This document shows, in pieces, positions 42,382-50,949 of a DNA stretch of 64,000 bases. The notes beneath the pieces were generated by a model that saw nothing but the letters and a program-made list of their open reading frames with translations, made no database searches and was not told where the DNA came from. Both the position numbers and the translations under genes were made by a program. The stretch comes from Bradyrhizobium sp. 164. GTDB taxonomy: Bacteria > Pseudomonadota > Alphaproteobacteria > Rhizobiales > Xanthobacteraceae. The stretch is from NCBI RefSeq assembly GCF_023073715.1, contig NZ_JADPKA010000110.1, forward strand, positions 310,001 to 374,000, given 5' to 3'. Positions within the stretch are counted from its first letter, which is position 1, and every line of letters starts with the position of its first letter.

Positions 42382-42951
42382 ATGACGCAGCTAGGCTTGT
42401 TCGCAGAACCGCAGGAAGGGCCCGCTGGGCTTCGCTACACGGACGATTTTATCGAGGCGGCCAACGAGCAGGCCTTGATCGGCCGCATCGCGGCATTGCC
42501 GCTCCAGCGCTTCCAGTTCGGCGTCTTCGAGGGCAATCGCCGGGTGGCCTCGTTCGGCTATCGCTACGACTACTCCCTGCAACGACTGGCCGAGGCGGAG
42601 CCAATCCCGGACTGGGTGGCGCCCGTCGCGCGCCAGGTCGAGGCGTGGGCGGGTCTGCCGTCGGGCGACATCCGGCAGGTGCTCTGCACCGAATATGAGG
42701 TTGGCGTCGGCATCGGTTGGCACCGCGACAAGCCGCATTTCGACAAGGTCCTCGGCCTGTCGCTCGGCGCGCCCTGCAAATTCCGCTTTCGCCGCCGCAA
42801 CGGCGACCGATGGGAGCGTCACACGCTCGAAGCCATGCCGCGCTCGCTCTACATGATGGACGGCGAGGCACGGTCGCAATGGGAGCACAGCATTCCGCCA
42901 GTCGAGGCGCGCCGCTATTCGATCACCTTCCGGACCATGAAGCGGGCCTGA
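42382..42951 (+). CDS. alkB: AlkB-family 2-oxoglutarate/Fe(II) dioxygenase
   Basis: A 189-aa DNA/RNA alkylation-repair dioxygenase. Iron ligands are IGWHRDKPHFDKVLGLSLG (HxD) and WEHSIPPVEARRYSITFR (distal His with the R-x5-R 2-oxoglutarate clamp). The FRRRNGDRWERH strand and SLYMMDGEARSQW are also typical. ATG 42382 begins directly before the conserved region and is preceded by GAGGA very close to the ATG. It demethylates 1-methyladenine/3-methylcytosine. The shorter AlkB type, common in rhizobia, is likely. Confidence 0.9.
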   Translation: MTQLGLFAEPQEGPAGLRYTDDFIEAANEQALIGRIAALPLQRFQFGVFEGNRRVASFGYRYDYSLQRLAEAEPIPDWVAPVARQVEAWAGLPSGDIRQVLCTEYEVGVGIGWHRDKPHFDKVLGLSLGAPCKFRFRRRNGDRWERHTLEAMPRSLYMMDGEARSQWEHSIPPVEARRYSITFRTMKRA

Positions 42952-43252
42952 CGGGCGGTCCAAAACAAAAACTGCGAAAACAACCCCATGCACAGTAGAA
43001 AGCCGTTTCCGGCTCGAGGCTTTGCGGCGCTGGGCAACGGCTTGACAGATCGAGATAAAACGGCTGCGCCGCGCAATCGTCCCGCGGCCCGCCAACTTGC
43101 GTGCCAAGAGCGGCTGCAGGCCGGGCTGGATGCCCGTCCCGTGCCGACCGAGGTGCCGTGAAATCGCCTCAAGCCGAGCCAACTAATGGGGCGAATTGAA
43201 TAGACAGGCCAAACCGGCAAGCCAATATGAGGCACGCAAGGCCGGCATCACC
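42952..43252. other. Gap without a supported gene
   Basis: About 300 bp of lower coding quality. An A-rich stretch (caaaacaaaaactgcgaaaa) at its left end resembles a sequence I recall as dispersed in bradyrhizobia. No promoter, RNA or domain is identified. Confidence 0.3.
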
Positions 43253-44182
43253 ATGAAGAATTATCTGGCATTTTTCCTAACTCTGACCATGACCTCGGCC
43301 TCCGCGCACGGACCCTTGCCGGCGCGGCTGTCGCCGCCGTCCGATCTCGTCCAAGTGGGCCTCACCGACTCCGACACGACCGCCGGCGGCACCGCGCGGC
43401 TGTGCGAGCAGGTTACCTTCTCGCGCGGTTTGCGCTATGGCGAGAGCGAGGCCAATGTGCTCGACGTCGCGACCAGCGCGACCAAGGCGGATACCCCGCG
43501 GCCGGTGCTGCTGTTCGTGGCCGGCGACTCCTTCACCGGCGACCGCGCCGCGCCGGAGCTGGCTCGCCAGATCCAGGACCAGGCGATGTGCTTTGCCGCG
43601 CGCAATGACATGATCGGGGTCCGCGTGGGCTATCGCCTGGCGCCCGGCGCGACCTGGCCCGCCGGCGCGAGCGACGTGGCGGCGGCGCTGTCCTGGGTCC
43701 ACGGCAATATCGACCTGTTCAACGGCGATGCCCGCGAGATCGTCGCGGTCGGCTACGGCGCCGGCGCCTTCCATGTCGCCACCCTGCTGGCGCATCCCGA
43801 GCTTCAGGCCGACCGCGCCGATGTGGCCGCCGTGATCCTGGTGTCCGGCATCTACCGTGCGGGCAAGGACGCCAGCGACAGCGAGAAGGCGTATCTCGGC
43901 AGCGACGCCAGCCAATATAACAAGCGCTCGGTCTTCCCCGGCATCCTCAATGTCGACGTGCCGATCGTGCTGGCCTGGGCCGCGGACGATTCCGCCGGTG
44001 TTGTGGCGCAGGGCGAGACCCTGAAGAAGACGCTCTGCGGCGCCGGCCATTGCCCTCGCAGCGCGCTGCTGCGCAGCCGCGACGGCATCGCGAGCGCCTT
44101 CGGCCTCGACGGCTCCGGCGACAGCCTCGCCGAGCCGACGCTGCTGCTGGTGCATCAGCTCGAGGCGCGGGGACTGCCGTAG
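43253..44182 (+). CDS. Secreted alpha/beta-hydrolase-fold protein without catalytic residues
   Basis: A 309-aa protein with a signal peptide (MKNYLAFFLTLTMTSASA). The body follows BD-FAE/esterase-like folds: VGYRLAPGATWPAGASDVAA then ALSWVHGNIDLFNGDAREIV is the standard run-up to the nucleophile elbow. The elbow reads VGYGAGAFHVA, so Gly stands where GxSxG enzymes have Ser. The oxyanion HGG is replaced by FVAGDSF, and no His is seen in the usual C-terminal position. It is probably a non-catalytic relative acting outside the cytoplasm. An ABC binding-protein gene follows after 153 bp. Confidence 0.78.
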   Translation: MKNYLAFFLTLTMTSASAHGPLPARLSPPSDLVQVGLTDSDTTAGGTARLCEQVTFSRGLRYGESEANVLDVATSATKADTPRPVLLFVAGDSFTGDRAAPELARQIQDQAMCFAARNDMIGVRVGYRLAPGATWPAGASDVAAALSWVHGNIDLFNGDAREIVAVGYGAGAFHVATLLAHPELQADRADVAAVILVSGIYRAGKDASDSEKAYLGSDASQYNKRSVFPGILNVDVPIVLAWAADDSAGVVAQGETLKKTLCGAGHCPRSALLRSRDGIASAFGLDGSGDSLAEPTLLLVHQLEARGLP

Positions 44183-44335
44183 AGGGCGTGACAGCAGGGC
44201 TGCCATTTCATTCGGTCCCTGCGCTGCGTTGAAGCGGGCGATCAAGCCATGCGATCGCCAAACGCTTGACCTACACCAACCAGCCTTGGTGGGGATCGAG
44301 CCGACCTCTCCGGGGCCAACGTCGAGGTGCCGACC

Positions 44336-45559
44336 ATGCGCGTCACCGGCAGACTATCCTTCGTTTTGATCGTCGCCTACGCCTCCCTCGGGGCGATGTC
44401 GCAGCAACGTGCGGAGCAACCCACGACCGACAAGGAAATCCGCATCGGCAATGTCATGCCGTATTCGGGACCGCTGTCGGAGTTCGGCGCCATCGGCCAG
44501 GCGGAGGCCGCCTATTTCGACATGATCAACGCGCGCGGCGGCATCAACGGCCGCAAGATCCGCTTCATCTCGCGCGACGACAATTCCGATCCGGCGACTG
44601 CGCTGGAGCTGACGCGCAACCTGGTCGAGACCGACGATGTGCACTTGATGTTTGGGTCGTTCGGCACGCCCGGCAATCTCGCCACGCGCTGGTATCTGAA
44701 CGAGAAGAAGATCCCGCAATTGTTCGTCGCCTCCGGCGACGAGGAGCTGAGCCAGCCAAGCGCGTTTCCCTGGACCATGGGCTGGCAGCCGTCGTTCCGG
44801 TCGGAGGGGCGCATCTACGCCAACTACATCCAAGCCTATTATCCCCGGAAGAAGATCGTGGTGCTCTGGCAGAACGACCAGTTCGGGCGCATGCTCTACA
44901 AGGGCGTCCAGGAGGGCCTTGGCGATTTGAACCGTCATGTCCTCGTCGACATCGCCTTCGACATTGCCGACGAGCATCTCGAGGGGCACGTCTCGATTCT
45001 CAAGCGCGCGGGCGCCGACATCTTCGTCTTTCTCGGCGTGCCGTCGACGGCCTCCAAGGTGATCAAGCTGGCGGCCTCATTTAATTGGCATCCGGTGTTC
45101 ATCGTAAACGATGCCTCCGCCTCGATCGCCAATGCAATGGCGCCAGCGGGCCTGGAGAACTCCGCCGGCGTGATCTCCGCGGCCTTTCTGAAGGATCCGA
45201 GCGATCCCGCATGGAAGGACGATTCCGCCATGAAGGAATGGTTTGCCTTCATGGACAAATACCATCAAGTCGAAAGCACGAACAACAGCGCGGCCGTCTT
45301 TGGCTACGCCGCGGCCGAGGCGCTGACGCTCGTCCTGAAGCAATGCGGCGACGACTTCTCGCGCGAGAACATCATGCGTCAGGCGGCGTCGATTAGGGGT
45401 CATCACCCCTCCGTTGCGCTGCCCGACATCAGGATGAATACCTCGCCCAATAGCTATCTGCCGATCAAGCAGATGCGGCTCGTCCAGTTCGACGGCCGCT
45501 CCTGGCAGCCTTTTGGCGACGTGATCGAGACCGCCTTCACGGAAGGCGCGGCGCGGTGA
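44336..45559 (+). CDS. Leu/Ile/Val-type ABC transporter substrate-binding protein
   Basis: A 407-aa type I periplasmic binding protein (Peripla_BP_6). The N-terminal signal region is MRVTGRLSFVLIVAYASLGA. It has RIGNVMPYSGPLSEFGAIGQ then AEAAYFDMINARGGINGRKI, VHLMFGSFGTPGNLATRWYL, VLWQNDQFGRMLYKGVQEGL and EALTLVLKQCGDDFSRENIM. ATG 44336 is spaced 8 nt from GAGG. No permease or ATPase genes adjoin it, so it is an orphan receptor for amino acids, aromatic acids or amides. Confidence 0.9.
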   Translation: MRVTGRLSFVLIVAYASLGAMSQQRAEQPTTDKEIRIGNVMPYSGPLSEFGAIGQAEAAYFDMINARGGINGRKIRFISRDDNSDPATALELTRNLVETDDVHLMFGSFGTPGNLATRWYLNEKKIPQLFVASGDEELSQPSAFPWTMGWQPSFRSEGRIYANYIQAYYPRKKIVVLWQNDQFGRMLYKGVQEGLGDLNRHVLVDIAFDIADEHLEGHVSILKRAGADIFVFLGVPSTASKVIKLAASFNWHPVFIVNDASASIANAMAPAGLENSAGVISAAFLKDPSDPAWKDDSAMKEWFAFMDKYHQVESTNNSAAVFGYAAAEALTLVLKQCGDDFSRENIMRQAASIRGHHPSVALPDIRMNTSPNSYLPIKQMRLVQFDGRSWQPFGDVIETAFTEGAAR

Positions 45560-45757
45560 GCTCACGCGCACCGCTGGGCTACCCATCCCCGCAGAAGGCA
45601 GGCCTATCGCATATGATCTTGGCGGCAGCCACAGCGCGCGCCTCGACCGCTTCATAATCGCTCTGCGTTTTATGAGAGTCGCAACAGGCACCTTTTCGTT
45701 TGATCGCGAATGCTTAAGATCGGCGCCTTCCTGCATCCGCTCCGCCGGGAGAGACCC

Positions 45758-46849
45758 ATGACCGAGACTATCCGCATCAGGCGCTTCCATGCGCGGCCGG
45801 TGATCGTGCCGATGAACCTGCCGCTCCAGACCTCGACGGGGGCAATCGCAAAAGCGCCGCTGGTGCTGATCGACTGCGAGACCGACCAGGGCGTGCGCGG
45901 CCACGCCTATCTGTTCTCGATCACGCCGTCGGCCTTGAAGCCGTTGACCGCCATGGTCACGGAGATGTCAGACCTCGTCGCCGGCGACGAACTGCTGCCG
46001 TTCGAGATCGAGCGCAAGCTGTCCCAGCGCTTCACGCTGCTGGGCCTCGCCGGCCTGCAACGGCTGGCGCAATCCGGCATCGACATGGCGGCCTGGGACG
46101 CTCTCGCGCGCACACGCGGCCTGCCGCTGGCCCGCCTGCTCGGCGGCGCGCCGAAGCCGGTCAAGGCCTACAATTCGAAGGGGCTCGGCCTCATGCCTGC
46201 AGGCGCGGCGGTGGATGAAGCGCACAAGCTGCTGGCCGAGGGTTTTCGGGCGGCAAAGATCCGCGTCGGCCGGCCCGATGCGCGGGAGGATCTCGCCGTC
46301 GTGCGCGCGGTGCGCAAGGCCGTCGGCGATCAGGTGACGCTGATGTGCGACTACAATCAGGCGCTGACGGTCACGGAAGCCATCCGCCGCGGCGAGATGC
46401 TCGACGACGAGAGCTTGAGCTGGATCGAGGAGCCGATCCGCCACGACGACTATTCGGGCTGCGCCCGCATTGCGGACGCGCTGCATACGCCGGTCCAGAT
46501 CGGCGAGAACTTCGACAGCGCATTTGCGATGCAGTCGGCACTCTCCGCAGAAGCCTGCGACTACGTGATGCCCGACGTCCAGCGCATCGGCGGCGTCACC
46601 GGCTGGCTGCGCGCTGCCTCGCTGGCACACGCCGCCGGCATCGAGATATCGACGCATCTGTTCTCGGAAGTCAGCGCGCACCTCTTGTGCGTGACGCCGA
46701 CCGCACATTGGCTGGAATATGTCGACTGGGCGGACGCGGTGCTGTCGACGCGCCTCGCGATCAAGGACGGCTTTGCGTTGCCGAGCGAGGAGCCCGGCAA
46801 CGGGATTGCGTGGGACGAGGCGGCAGTCACCAAATATCTCGTCAGCTAA
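45758..46849 (+). CDS. Mandelate racemase/muconate lactonizing enzyme-family protein
   Basis: A 363-aa enolase-superfamily enzyme. It has a capping domain (about 1-125), then a barrel with the strand-2 Lys in RAAKIRVGRPD, metal ligands MCDYNQAL (Asp), WIEEPIRHDDY (Glu) and QIGENFDSA (Glu), and the strand-7 His in IEISTHLFSE with a partner Asp in YVMPDVQRIGG. The Lys/His pair fits the mandelate racemase subgroup. A sugar-acid or mandelate-like substrate is likely. ATG 45758 follows GGGAGA. Confidence 0.88.
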   Translation: MTETIRIRRFHARPVIVPMNLPLQTSTGAIAKAPLVLIDCETDQGVRGHAYLFSITPSALKPLTAMVTEMSDLVAGDELLPFEIERKLSQRFTLLGLAGLQRLAQSGIDMAAWDALARTRGLPLARLLGGAPKPVKAYNSKGLGLMPAGAAVDEAHKLLAEGFRAAKIRVGRPDAREDLAVVRAVRKAVGDQVTLMCDYNQALTVTEAIRRGEMLDDESLSWIEEPIRHDDYSGCARIADALHTPVQIGENFDSAFAMQSALSAEACDYVMPDVQRIGGVTGWLRAASLAHAAGIEISTHLFSEVSAHLLCVTPTAHWLEYVDWADAVLSTRLAIKDGFALPSEEPGNGIAWDEAAVTKYLVS

Positions 46850-47152
46850 TCGCGCCTACCGCGGGTAACGGCGCTCGGCGGCGAGATCGAGCTTGCGAAA
46901 GTCGGCGGGCTGCCCTTCGCGCGAATTCAACTAAGAGCTCGGGTCGTCGCCCTCAAGGGCGATCCCTTGATGCTGGAGAATATCTTCGTGGACGAGTGAT
47001 GTTCATCTCCGAGGTCGAGTTAGCCGATGCCGCATTCCGCGATCAGGACCCAGATCGACTTCAGGGACGTCAACGGCGCGCACGTCGTCGCCGCTGGTTC
47101 ACCTGGCTGATCTCGATGTGTGGAAGACGCGTCTGCGTGAGAGGCGCTCCCT
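46850..47152. other. Gap with a possible gene remnant
   Basis: From 46850 to 46999 the plus strand is open right after the preceding stop and reads like protein (EIELAKVGGLPFARIQLRAR then VVALKGDPLMLENIFVDE, stop), but it has no start codon of its own. A further open piece (TQIDFRDVNGAHVVAAGSPG, stop) ends near 47110. These look like fragments of a lost gene; I cannot name the family. Confidence 0.3.
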
Positions 47153-47638
47153 TCACCGGCGCTCACCGGAGTCGCGCCGGTAGCGGAAGTCGCAATGATC
47201 GGCGCCTTGCATGATGGTCTGCGTGCGCGTGAGCGTGATGTCAGGGCCGAAGCCATCTGCTGTCGCAAAGTCGGCGGTGCAGATCAGGAGGAAGCCGAGC
47301 TCGGGCTCGCCGAGCGCCTTGTAGAACTCGGCATAGGCGCATCGTTTCACATCGAAGGCGAAGACGTCTTTCGACTGCTCGATGACGTCATAGGCGAGCG
47401 CGTCGCCGCGGGCATAGGTCTTGAAGGCGGACGCGACCGCCTGGCCGAGGTCTGTCTCGTCCTTGTTCAGGTTCTTCGATTTCCAGAATTCCTCGCCGAA
47501 GCCGCGATAGAGATCGCCGAGCGCCTTGCGCACCAGCGTGTTGGCGCGCGCCTCGCCGAGTTCGGCCTGCAATGCCTTGACCAGCGGCACCAGCACCTGC
47601 GCCTGGATTTTTGCCTGTTCGATGACGGACACGCTCAT
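47153..47638 (-). CDS. L-2-amino-thiazoline-4-carboxylic acid hydrolase-family protein
   Basis: A 161-aa protein resembling the ATC-hydrolase family (PF14196 type): VPLVKALQAELGEARANTLV, FKTYARGDALAYDVIEQSKD, FDVKRCAYAEFYKALGEPEL then GFLLICTADF and the C-terminal QGADHCDFRYR with the conserved H-C. The named family member opens a thiazoline ring on the way to L-cysteine; other members are uncharacterised. ATG 47638 with GAGG upstream is preferred. Confidence 0.8.
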   Translation of the reverse strand: MSVSVIEQAKIQAQVLVPLVKALQAELGEARANTLVRKALGDLYRGFGEEFWKSKNLNKDETDLGQAVASAFKTYARGDALAYDVIEQSKDVFAFDVKRCAYAEFYKALGEPELGFLLICTADFATADGFGPDITLTRTQTIMQGADHCDFRYRRDSGERR

Positions 47639-47779
47639 GGGCAGCCTCGCGTCTTGGATCAAGGCCGTAGATTTATGAGTGACGGTGAAGACCATCACCG
47701 CAGAGGATCTACGACTGCGGCAAGAATAGCCGCGATAGGGACGATTGGCTAACTTTCCGCAGGATAGACCAAGCTGCCG

Positions 47780-48283
47780 TCAGCCATGACGCGCCGCCGG
47801 ATTCATCTCGGCCGGATTGACCTGCCCTGGTCCCAGAATGTGAAACACGGTTTCCCCGGCGGCGAGCAGATAATCGGTGATGATGCGTCGGTGACATCGC
47901 CACCACAATGTTTCCGCGCACATGATGGCGCAGCGCTGCGTCTGCCCGAGATCGCGCAAATGAGCGAGACCATGGTGAAAGGCCGCGCTCATGGCATGGT
48001 CCGCATAATTGTGAAAGCTGCCGTTCTGCCAGAAAGCATTGGTCTCGCGCGGCACCTCGCGCTTGCGGCTGCGCAGGCCGCCGAGCGAGGCGATATGCTC
48101 GTAGCCGATCGAAACGGCCGCGAGCGACTGCGGCAGCGTGTCGCGATTATACTGCGGATTGGTGCGCGAGCGGGGAACGGTGCGAACGTCGGCCAGATAT
48201 GTGATCGAGCTGCCTCGGAGCAACTCGACGAATTCCCCAATCGAACGCGTGGCATGGCCGATGGTGAAGAAGGGATGAGCCAT
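47780..48283 (-). CDS. DUF488-family protein
   Basis: A 167-aa protein with FFTIGHATRSIGEFVELLRG, LADVRTVPRSRTNPQYN, FHNYADHAMSAAFHHGL and the C-terminal CAETLWWRCHRRIITDYL. The TIGHS-like start, DVR-x-x-P and C-E-x-x-x-x-C-HR are the DUF488 hallmarks. The biochemical role is unknown. It is 27 bp downstream of the broken DUF2945 gene on the same strand and is probably co-transcribed. Confidence 0.87.
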   Translation of the reverse strand: MAHPFFTIGHATRSIGEFVELLRGSSITYLADVRTVPRSRTNPQYNRDTLPQSLAAVSIGYEHIASLGGLRSRKREVPRETNAFWQNGSFHNYADHAMSAAFHHGLAHLRDLGQTQRCAIMCAETLWWRCHRRIITDYLLAAGETVFHILGPGQVNPAEMNPAARHG

Positions 48284-48310
48284 GGGGATGCCTTGCTCAC
48301 CTCACGTTCG

Positions 48311-48525
48311 TCAGCTCTGCAACAATCGCAACGCCTTGCCCTTGTGCAGGGCGACGTGATCGGTCTGGTCGCTCTTGATCTCGTATTGCGGATCGTCCGG
48401 CGTAGCGTGTGGACGTAGCCCTTGTAGTCGACGTCCTCGGTGTGCGCGCGCAGGATACGGCCGCGCACGCGGCCGGCCTCCGAATTCCAACTGACGTGAT
48501 CGCCGCGCTTGAAGGTTTTCGGCAT
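48311..48525 (-). pseudogene. DUF2945 (Tudor-like, hypervirulence-associated) gene with a one-base frameshift
   Basis: From ATG 48525 one frame reads MPKTFKRGDHVSWNSEAGRV ... VDYKGYVH. The rest of the same domain, ATPDDPQYEIKSDQTDHVAL then HKGKALRLLQS and stop, lies in the neighbouring frame. Together they give a normal DUF2945 protein of about 71 aa. The break sits at about 48406-48412, where CACCAC seems to have become CACAC (one C lost). Without correction the first frame runs on into the DUF488 gene. It is either a real mutation or a base-calling error. Confidence 0.75.
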
Positions 48526-48668
48526 GGCGGACCAATATCGATGGCATCGGACTGTTCCAAGGACACCCCAGCCCGTCTACGCTTCGCGTTAGGATACGTT
48601 GAATCGTGGCTTGCCGAGCCGTAGCTCGCGGCGATAAGCCCGCCTGCGCCCTTGGGGCTTCGGCGTGG

Positions 48669-48699
48669 CATCCTTCTCTCGCTTCGCGAGCGAAGGATG
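48669..48699. terminator. Hairpin at the tRNA-Val 3' end
   Basis: Arms CATCCTTC (48669-48676) and GAAGGATG (48692-48699) with an inner CTCG/CGAG stem directly follow, and slightly overlap, the tRNA 3' CCA on the minus strand. No U-run follows, so it may be a processing signal or a dispersed palindrome rather than a classical terminator. Confidence 0.45.
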
Positions 48700-48772
48700 G
48701 TGGGCACGACAGGGATCGAACCTGTGACCCCTACCATGTCAAGGTAGTGCTCTCCCGCTGAGCTACGTGCCC
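48698..48772 (-). tRNA. tRNA-Val (anticodon GAC)
   Basis: The minus strand gives a 75-nt cloverleaf. Acceptor arms are GGGCACG/CGTGCCC with discriminator A and encoded CCA; the D-arm GCTC-AGC..GG-GAGC, anticodon stem CTACC/GGTAG with loop TTGACAT (anticodon GAC) and T-arm CACAGGTTCGATCCCTGTC are all present. Confidence 0.96.
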
Positions 48773-48846
48773 TAGAGGTCGTCTAGATCGGGTGGGGTCC
48801 CTATAACGGCTCAGGGGAGCCTGTGCAAGGACGGAAGGGGGCCGAT

Positions 48847-49206
48847 TCAGGCCGCCAGCATCTTGTTCACTTCACTGACCAATTCGCGCAGATGGACGGG
48901 TTTGGACAGCACCTTGGCATTCTTGGGGGCGTCCGAATCCGAGTTCAGGGCGACCGCGGCGAAGCCGGTGATGAACATGATCTTGATGTCGGGGTCGAGT
49001 TCCGAGGCGCGGCGGGCGAGCTCGATGCCGTCCATCTCCGGCATCACGATGTCGGTCAGCAGCATCTCGAACGGTTCTTCCCGCAACCGCTGATAGGCGG
49101 CCATGCCGTTGTCGTGGGACGAGACCTGAAAACCGGCGTTTTCCAGCGCCTTGACCAGGAAGCGGCGCATGTCGTTGTCGTCTTCGGCGAGCAGTATCTT
49201 TGGCAT
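48847..49206 (-). CDS. cpdR: CpdR-type single-domain response regulator
   Basis: A 119-aa stand-alone receiver domain. The acidic pocket is LLAEDDNDMRRFLVKALENA, the phosphoacceptor Asp is in LLTDIVMPEMDGIELARRA, the Thr switch is in IMFITGFAAVAL and the Lys in KVLSKPVHLRELV. This closely follows rhizobial CpdR, which, when unphosphorylated, directs ClpXP to the pole to degrade cell-cycle proteins under CckA-ChpT control. It is monocistronic, next to tRNA-Val. Confidence 0.88.
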   Translation of the reverse strand: MPKILLAEDDNDMRRFLVKALENAGFQVSSHDNGMAAYQRLREEPFEMLLTDIVMPEMDGIELARRASELDPDIKIMFITGFAAVALNSDSDAPKNAKVLSKPVHLRELVSEVNKMLAA

Positions 49207-49535
49207 GGCAGGAAACGTCGAATCCCCAGAGGATATCAGCAGAGGTCACTAAGCCCGACAGAGGGTAAATTTGGGGTGAAAATCTTAACCCTGAGACGGC
49301 TGCCACTGCCGGTCCCTTGTGAACCGGAATGCAGTTCGAATCAATCGAGCCGCCACCGCATCCCCGCCTCCCTGCCCGCACGGTTAAGACGTGTTCCAAC
49401 GTCCATCGCATCTTTTCGCTTGGCAGAATGGTTGCGATTCCGGACAATGACGACACATAAGAGCCGCTCGATCGGCCGAATCAATGCGATCTGGACCACG
49501 CCAGATCCCGGCGCGAAGGGACGAAGCCTGAGAAG
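49207..49535. other. Gap without a supported gene
   Basis: This 329-bp stretch carries the upstream regions of cpdR (minus) and the N-formylglutamate amidohydrolase (plus). A single TTAACC half-site lies near 49288 and GGTTAAG near 49381; no full CtrA box is visible. No ORF with a ribosome site is seen. Confidence 0.4.
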
Positions 49536-50426
49536 ATGACCCGGTTTGACGGCGCGACGTCGCCAGCCTTCGAGATCGTGGAGCCCGCGCAATGGCGTGC
49601 CCCGGTCATCTTCAACTCGCCCCATTCCGGCTCGACCTATCCGGACGAATTCCTCAGCGCCTCCAGGATCGACCTGCCGACGCTGCGGCGGTCCGAAGAT
49701 TCCTTCATGGACGAGCTGATCGGCCATTTGAGCGATCGCGGCTTTCCCACCGTGCGGGTCAACTTTCCCCGCTCCTATGTCGACGTCAACCGCGAGCCCT
49801 ATGAGCTCGACCCGCGCATGTTCACCGGCCGTCTGCCGAGCTTTGCCAATACCCGCTCGATGCGGGTCGCTGGGGGCCTCGGCACCATTCCGCGCGTGGT
49901 CGGTGACGGACAGGAGATCTACCGCGACCGCATCCTGGTCGACGACGCGCTGGGGCGCATCGAGACGCTGTATAAGCCCTACCACCGCGCGCTGCGTCGG
50001 CTGATCAACAAGGTACACCAGATGTTCGGCACCGTGGTGCTGGTCGACTGCCACTCGATGCCATCGGTCGGCGTCTCCCGCGACGAGCCGCGCCGGCCCG
50101 ACATCGTGATCGGCGACCGCTATGGCACGAGCTGCACGCCGCTGCTTCCCGACCGCATCGAGGAGACCATGACGGGGCTCGGCTATTCGATCGGCCGCAA
50201 CAAGCCCTATGCCGGCGGCTTCATCACCGAGCATTACGGCAACCCCGCAAGCGGCTTGCATGCGGTGCAGCTCGAGCTCAATCGCGCGATCTACATGGAC
50301 GAACGGCGGCGCGAGCGCGGTCCGCGCTTTGCGCAAGTCGCAAGCGACTTCGCCATCCTCGCCGACGTGCTGGCGGCCACGATCCCGTTCGGCGATCTCG
50401 GCCCGTTCCAGGCCGCAGCGGAATAG
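49536..50426 (+). CDS. N-formylglutamate amidohydrolase-family protein
   Basis: A 296-aa cytoplasmic zinc hydrolase. It has APVIFNSPHSGSTYPDEFL (metal His), RRSEDSFMDELIGHL, NFPRSYVDVNREPYELDP, VVLVDCHSMPSVG (D-x-H) and GGFITEHYGNP. Family members (HutG type) release formate from N-formyl-L-glutamate in histidine breakdown. No other hut genes are here; the sRNA and a hisN-like gene follow, an arrangement I recall as common in bradyrhizobia. Confidence 0.88.
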   Translation: MTRFDGATSPAFEIVEPAQWRAPVIFNSPHSGSTYPDEFLSASRIDLPTLRRSEDSFMDELIGHLSDRGFPTVRVNFPRSYVDVNREPYELDPRMFTGRLPSFANTRSMRVAGGLGTIPRVVGDGQEIYRDRILVDDALGRIETLYKPYHRALRRLINKVHQMFGTVVLVDCHSMPSVGVSRDEPRRPDIVIGDRYGTSCTPLLPDRIEETMTGLGYSIGRNKPYAGGFITEHYGNPASGLHAVQLELNRAIYMDERRRERGPRFAQVASDFAILADVLAATIPFGDLGPFQAAAE

Positions 50427-50523
50427 GCTTGGATTTTTCCCCGAACGATCCGTGCCATGAGCAACGGCGCGCGCGTTTCGCTGCGCAGCGCCGCGCGCTG
50501 AAAACGAAAGCAGACCCGGAAAG

Positions 50524-50612
50524 AAAAAAGGGCCGCTTCTGATGAAGAAGCGGCCCAAGTCTAGGGAGGAAACGCCCAAGGAGGGCAGCGGTAACGCAAA
50601 GCGCTACCGCAC
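50524..50612 (-). ncRNA. mmgR: suhB/MmgR (alpha-r8)-family trans-acting sRNA
   Basis: The minus strand encodes a compact RNA of about 88 nt with three stems: GCGGTA...TACCGC (50588-50610), GCCC-TCCTT-GGGC (50574-50586), and an intrinsic terminator GGGCCGCTTC/GAAGCGGCCC (50530-50556) followed by a run of six U. Between stems two and three lies single-stranded TTTCCTCCCT, the conserved anti-Shine-Dalgarno ten-mer I know from MmgR of Sinorhizobium. MmgR-type RNAs restrain polyhydroxybutyrate storage and belong to the Rfam suhB family, named for lying beside suhB, as here. The 5' end is inferred from the promoter. Confidence 0.85.
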
Positions 50613-50618
50613 CGCAAC

Positions 50619-50648
50619 AATATGCGACCGCGCCGCACAAAGTGCAAG
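50619..50648 (-). promoter_or_regulatory. Promoter of the MmgR-type sRNA
   Basis: On the minus strand, -35 CTTGCA (50643-50648) and -10 CATATT (50619-50624) are 18 bp apart and about 7 bp upstream of the first stem, a reasonable alphaproteobacterial sigma-70 promoter. The region up to 50949 otherwise holds the AT-rich leader of the phosphatase gene. Confidence 0.6.
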
Positions 50649-50949
50649 GGCTTTTGAGCGATTTCCCATGCAAAACACACATGGCTCAGTTGCTTCTATG
50701 GAAACCCAGATTCACTTTCTTTAATAAGAGAATTCAATGGGTTGATAGATGTTTGCATACGAACGAGGCATGATTGGAACTAAGTTTTCAACGCTGTGAT
50801 CGATATTTGGCCAAGAGATGACTGAGATAAGGCAGCCGGCTGCGGCATTCAAAATACCAGGGAGCATTTAAAGACAGCGCTGCAAGATTCTGCCGATTTG
50901 AGCTAGGCAGAAGCGAGCTTCATTCGACTTTCGCTTTTGAGGATACGCC

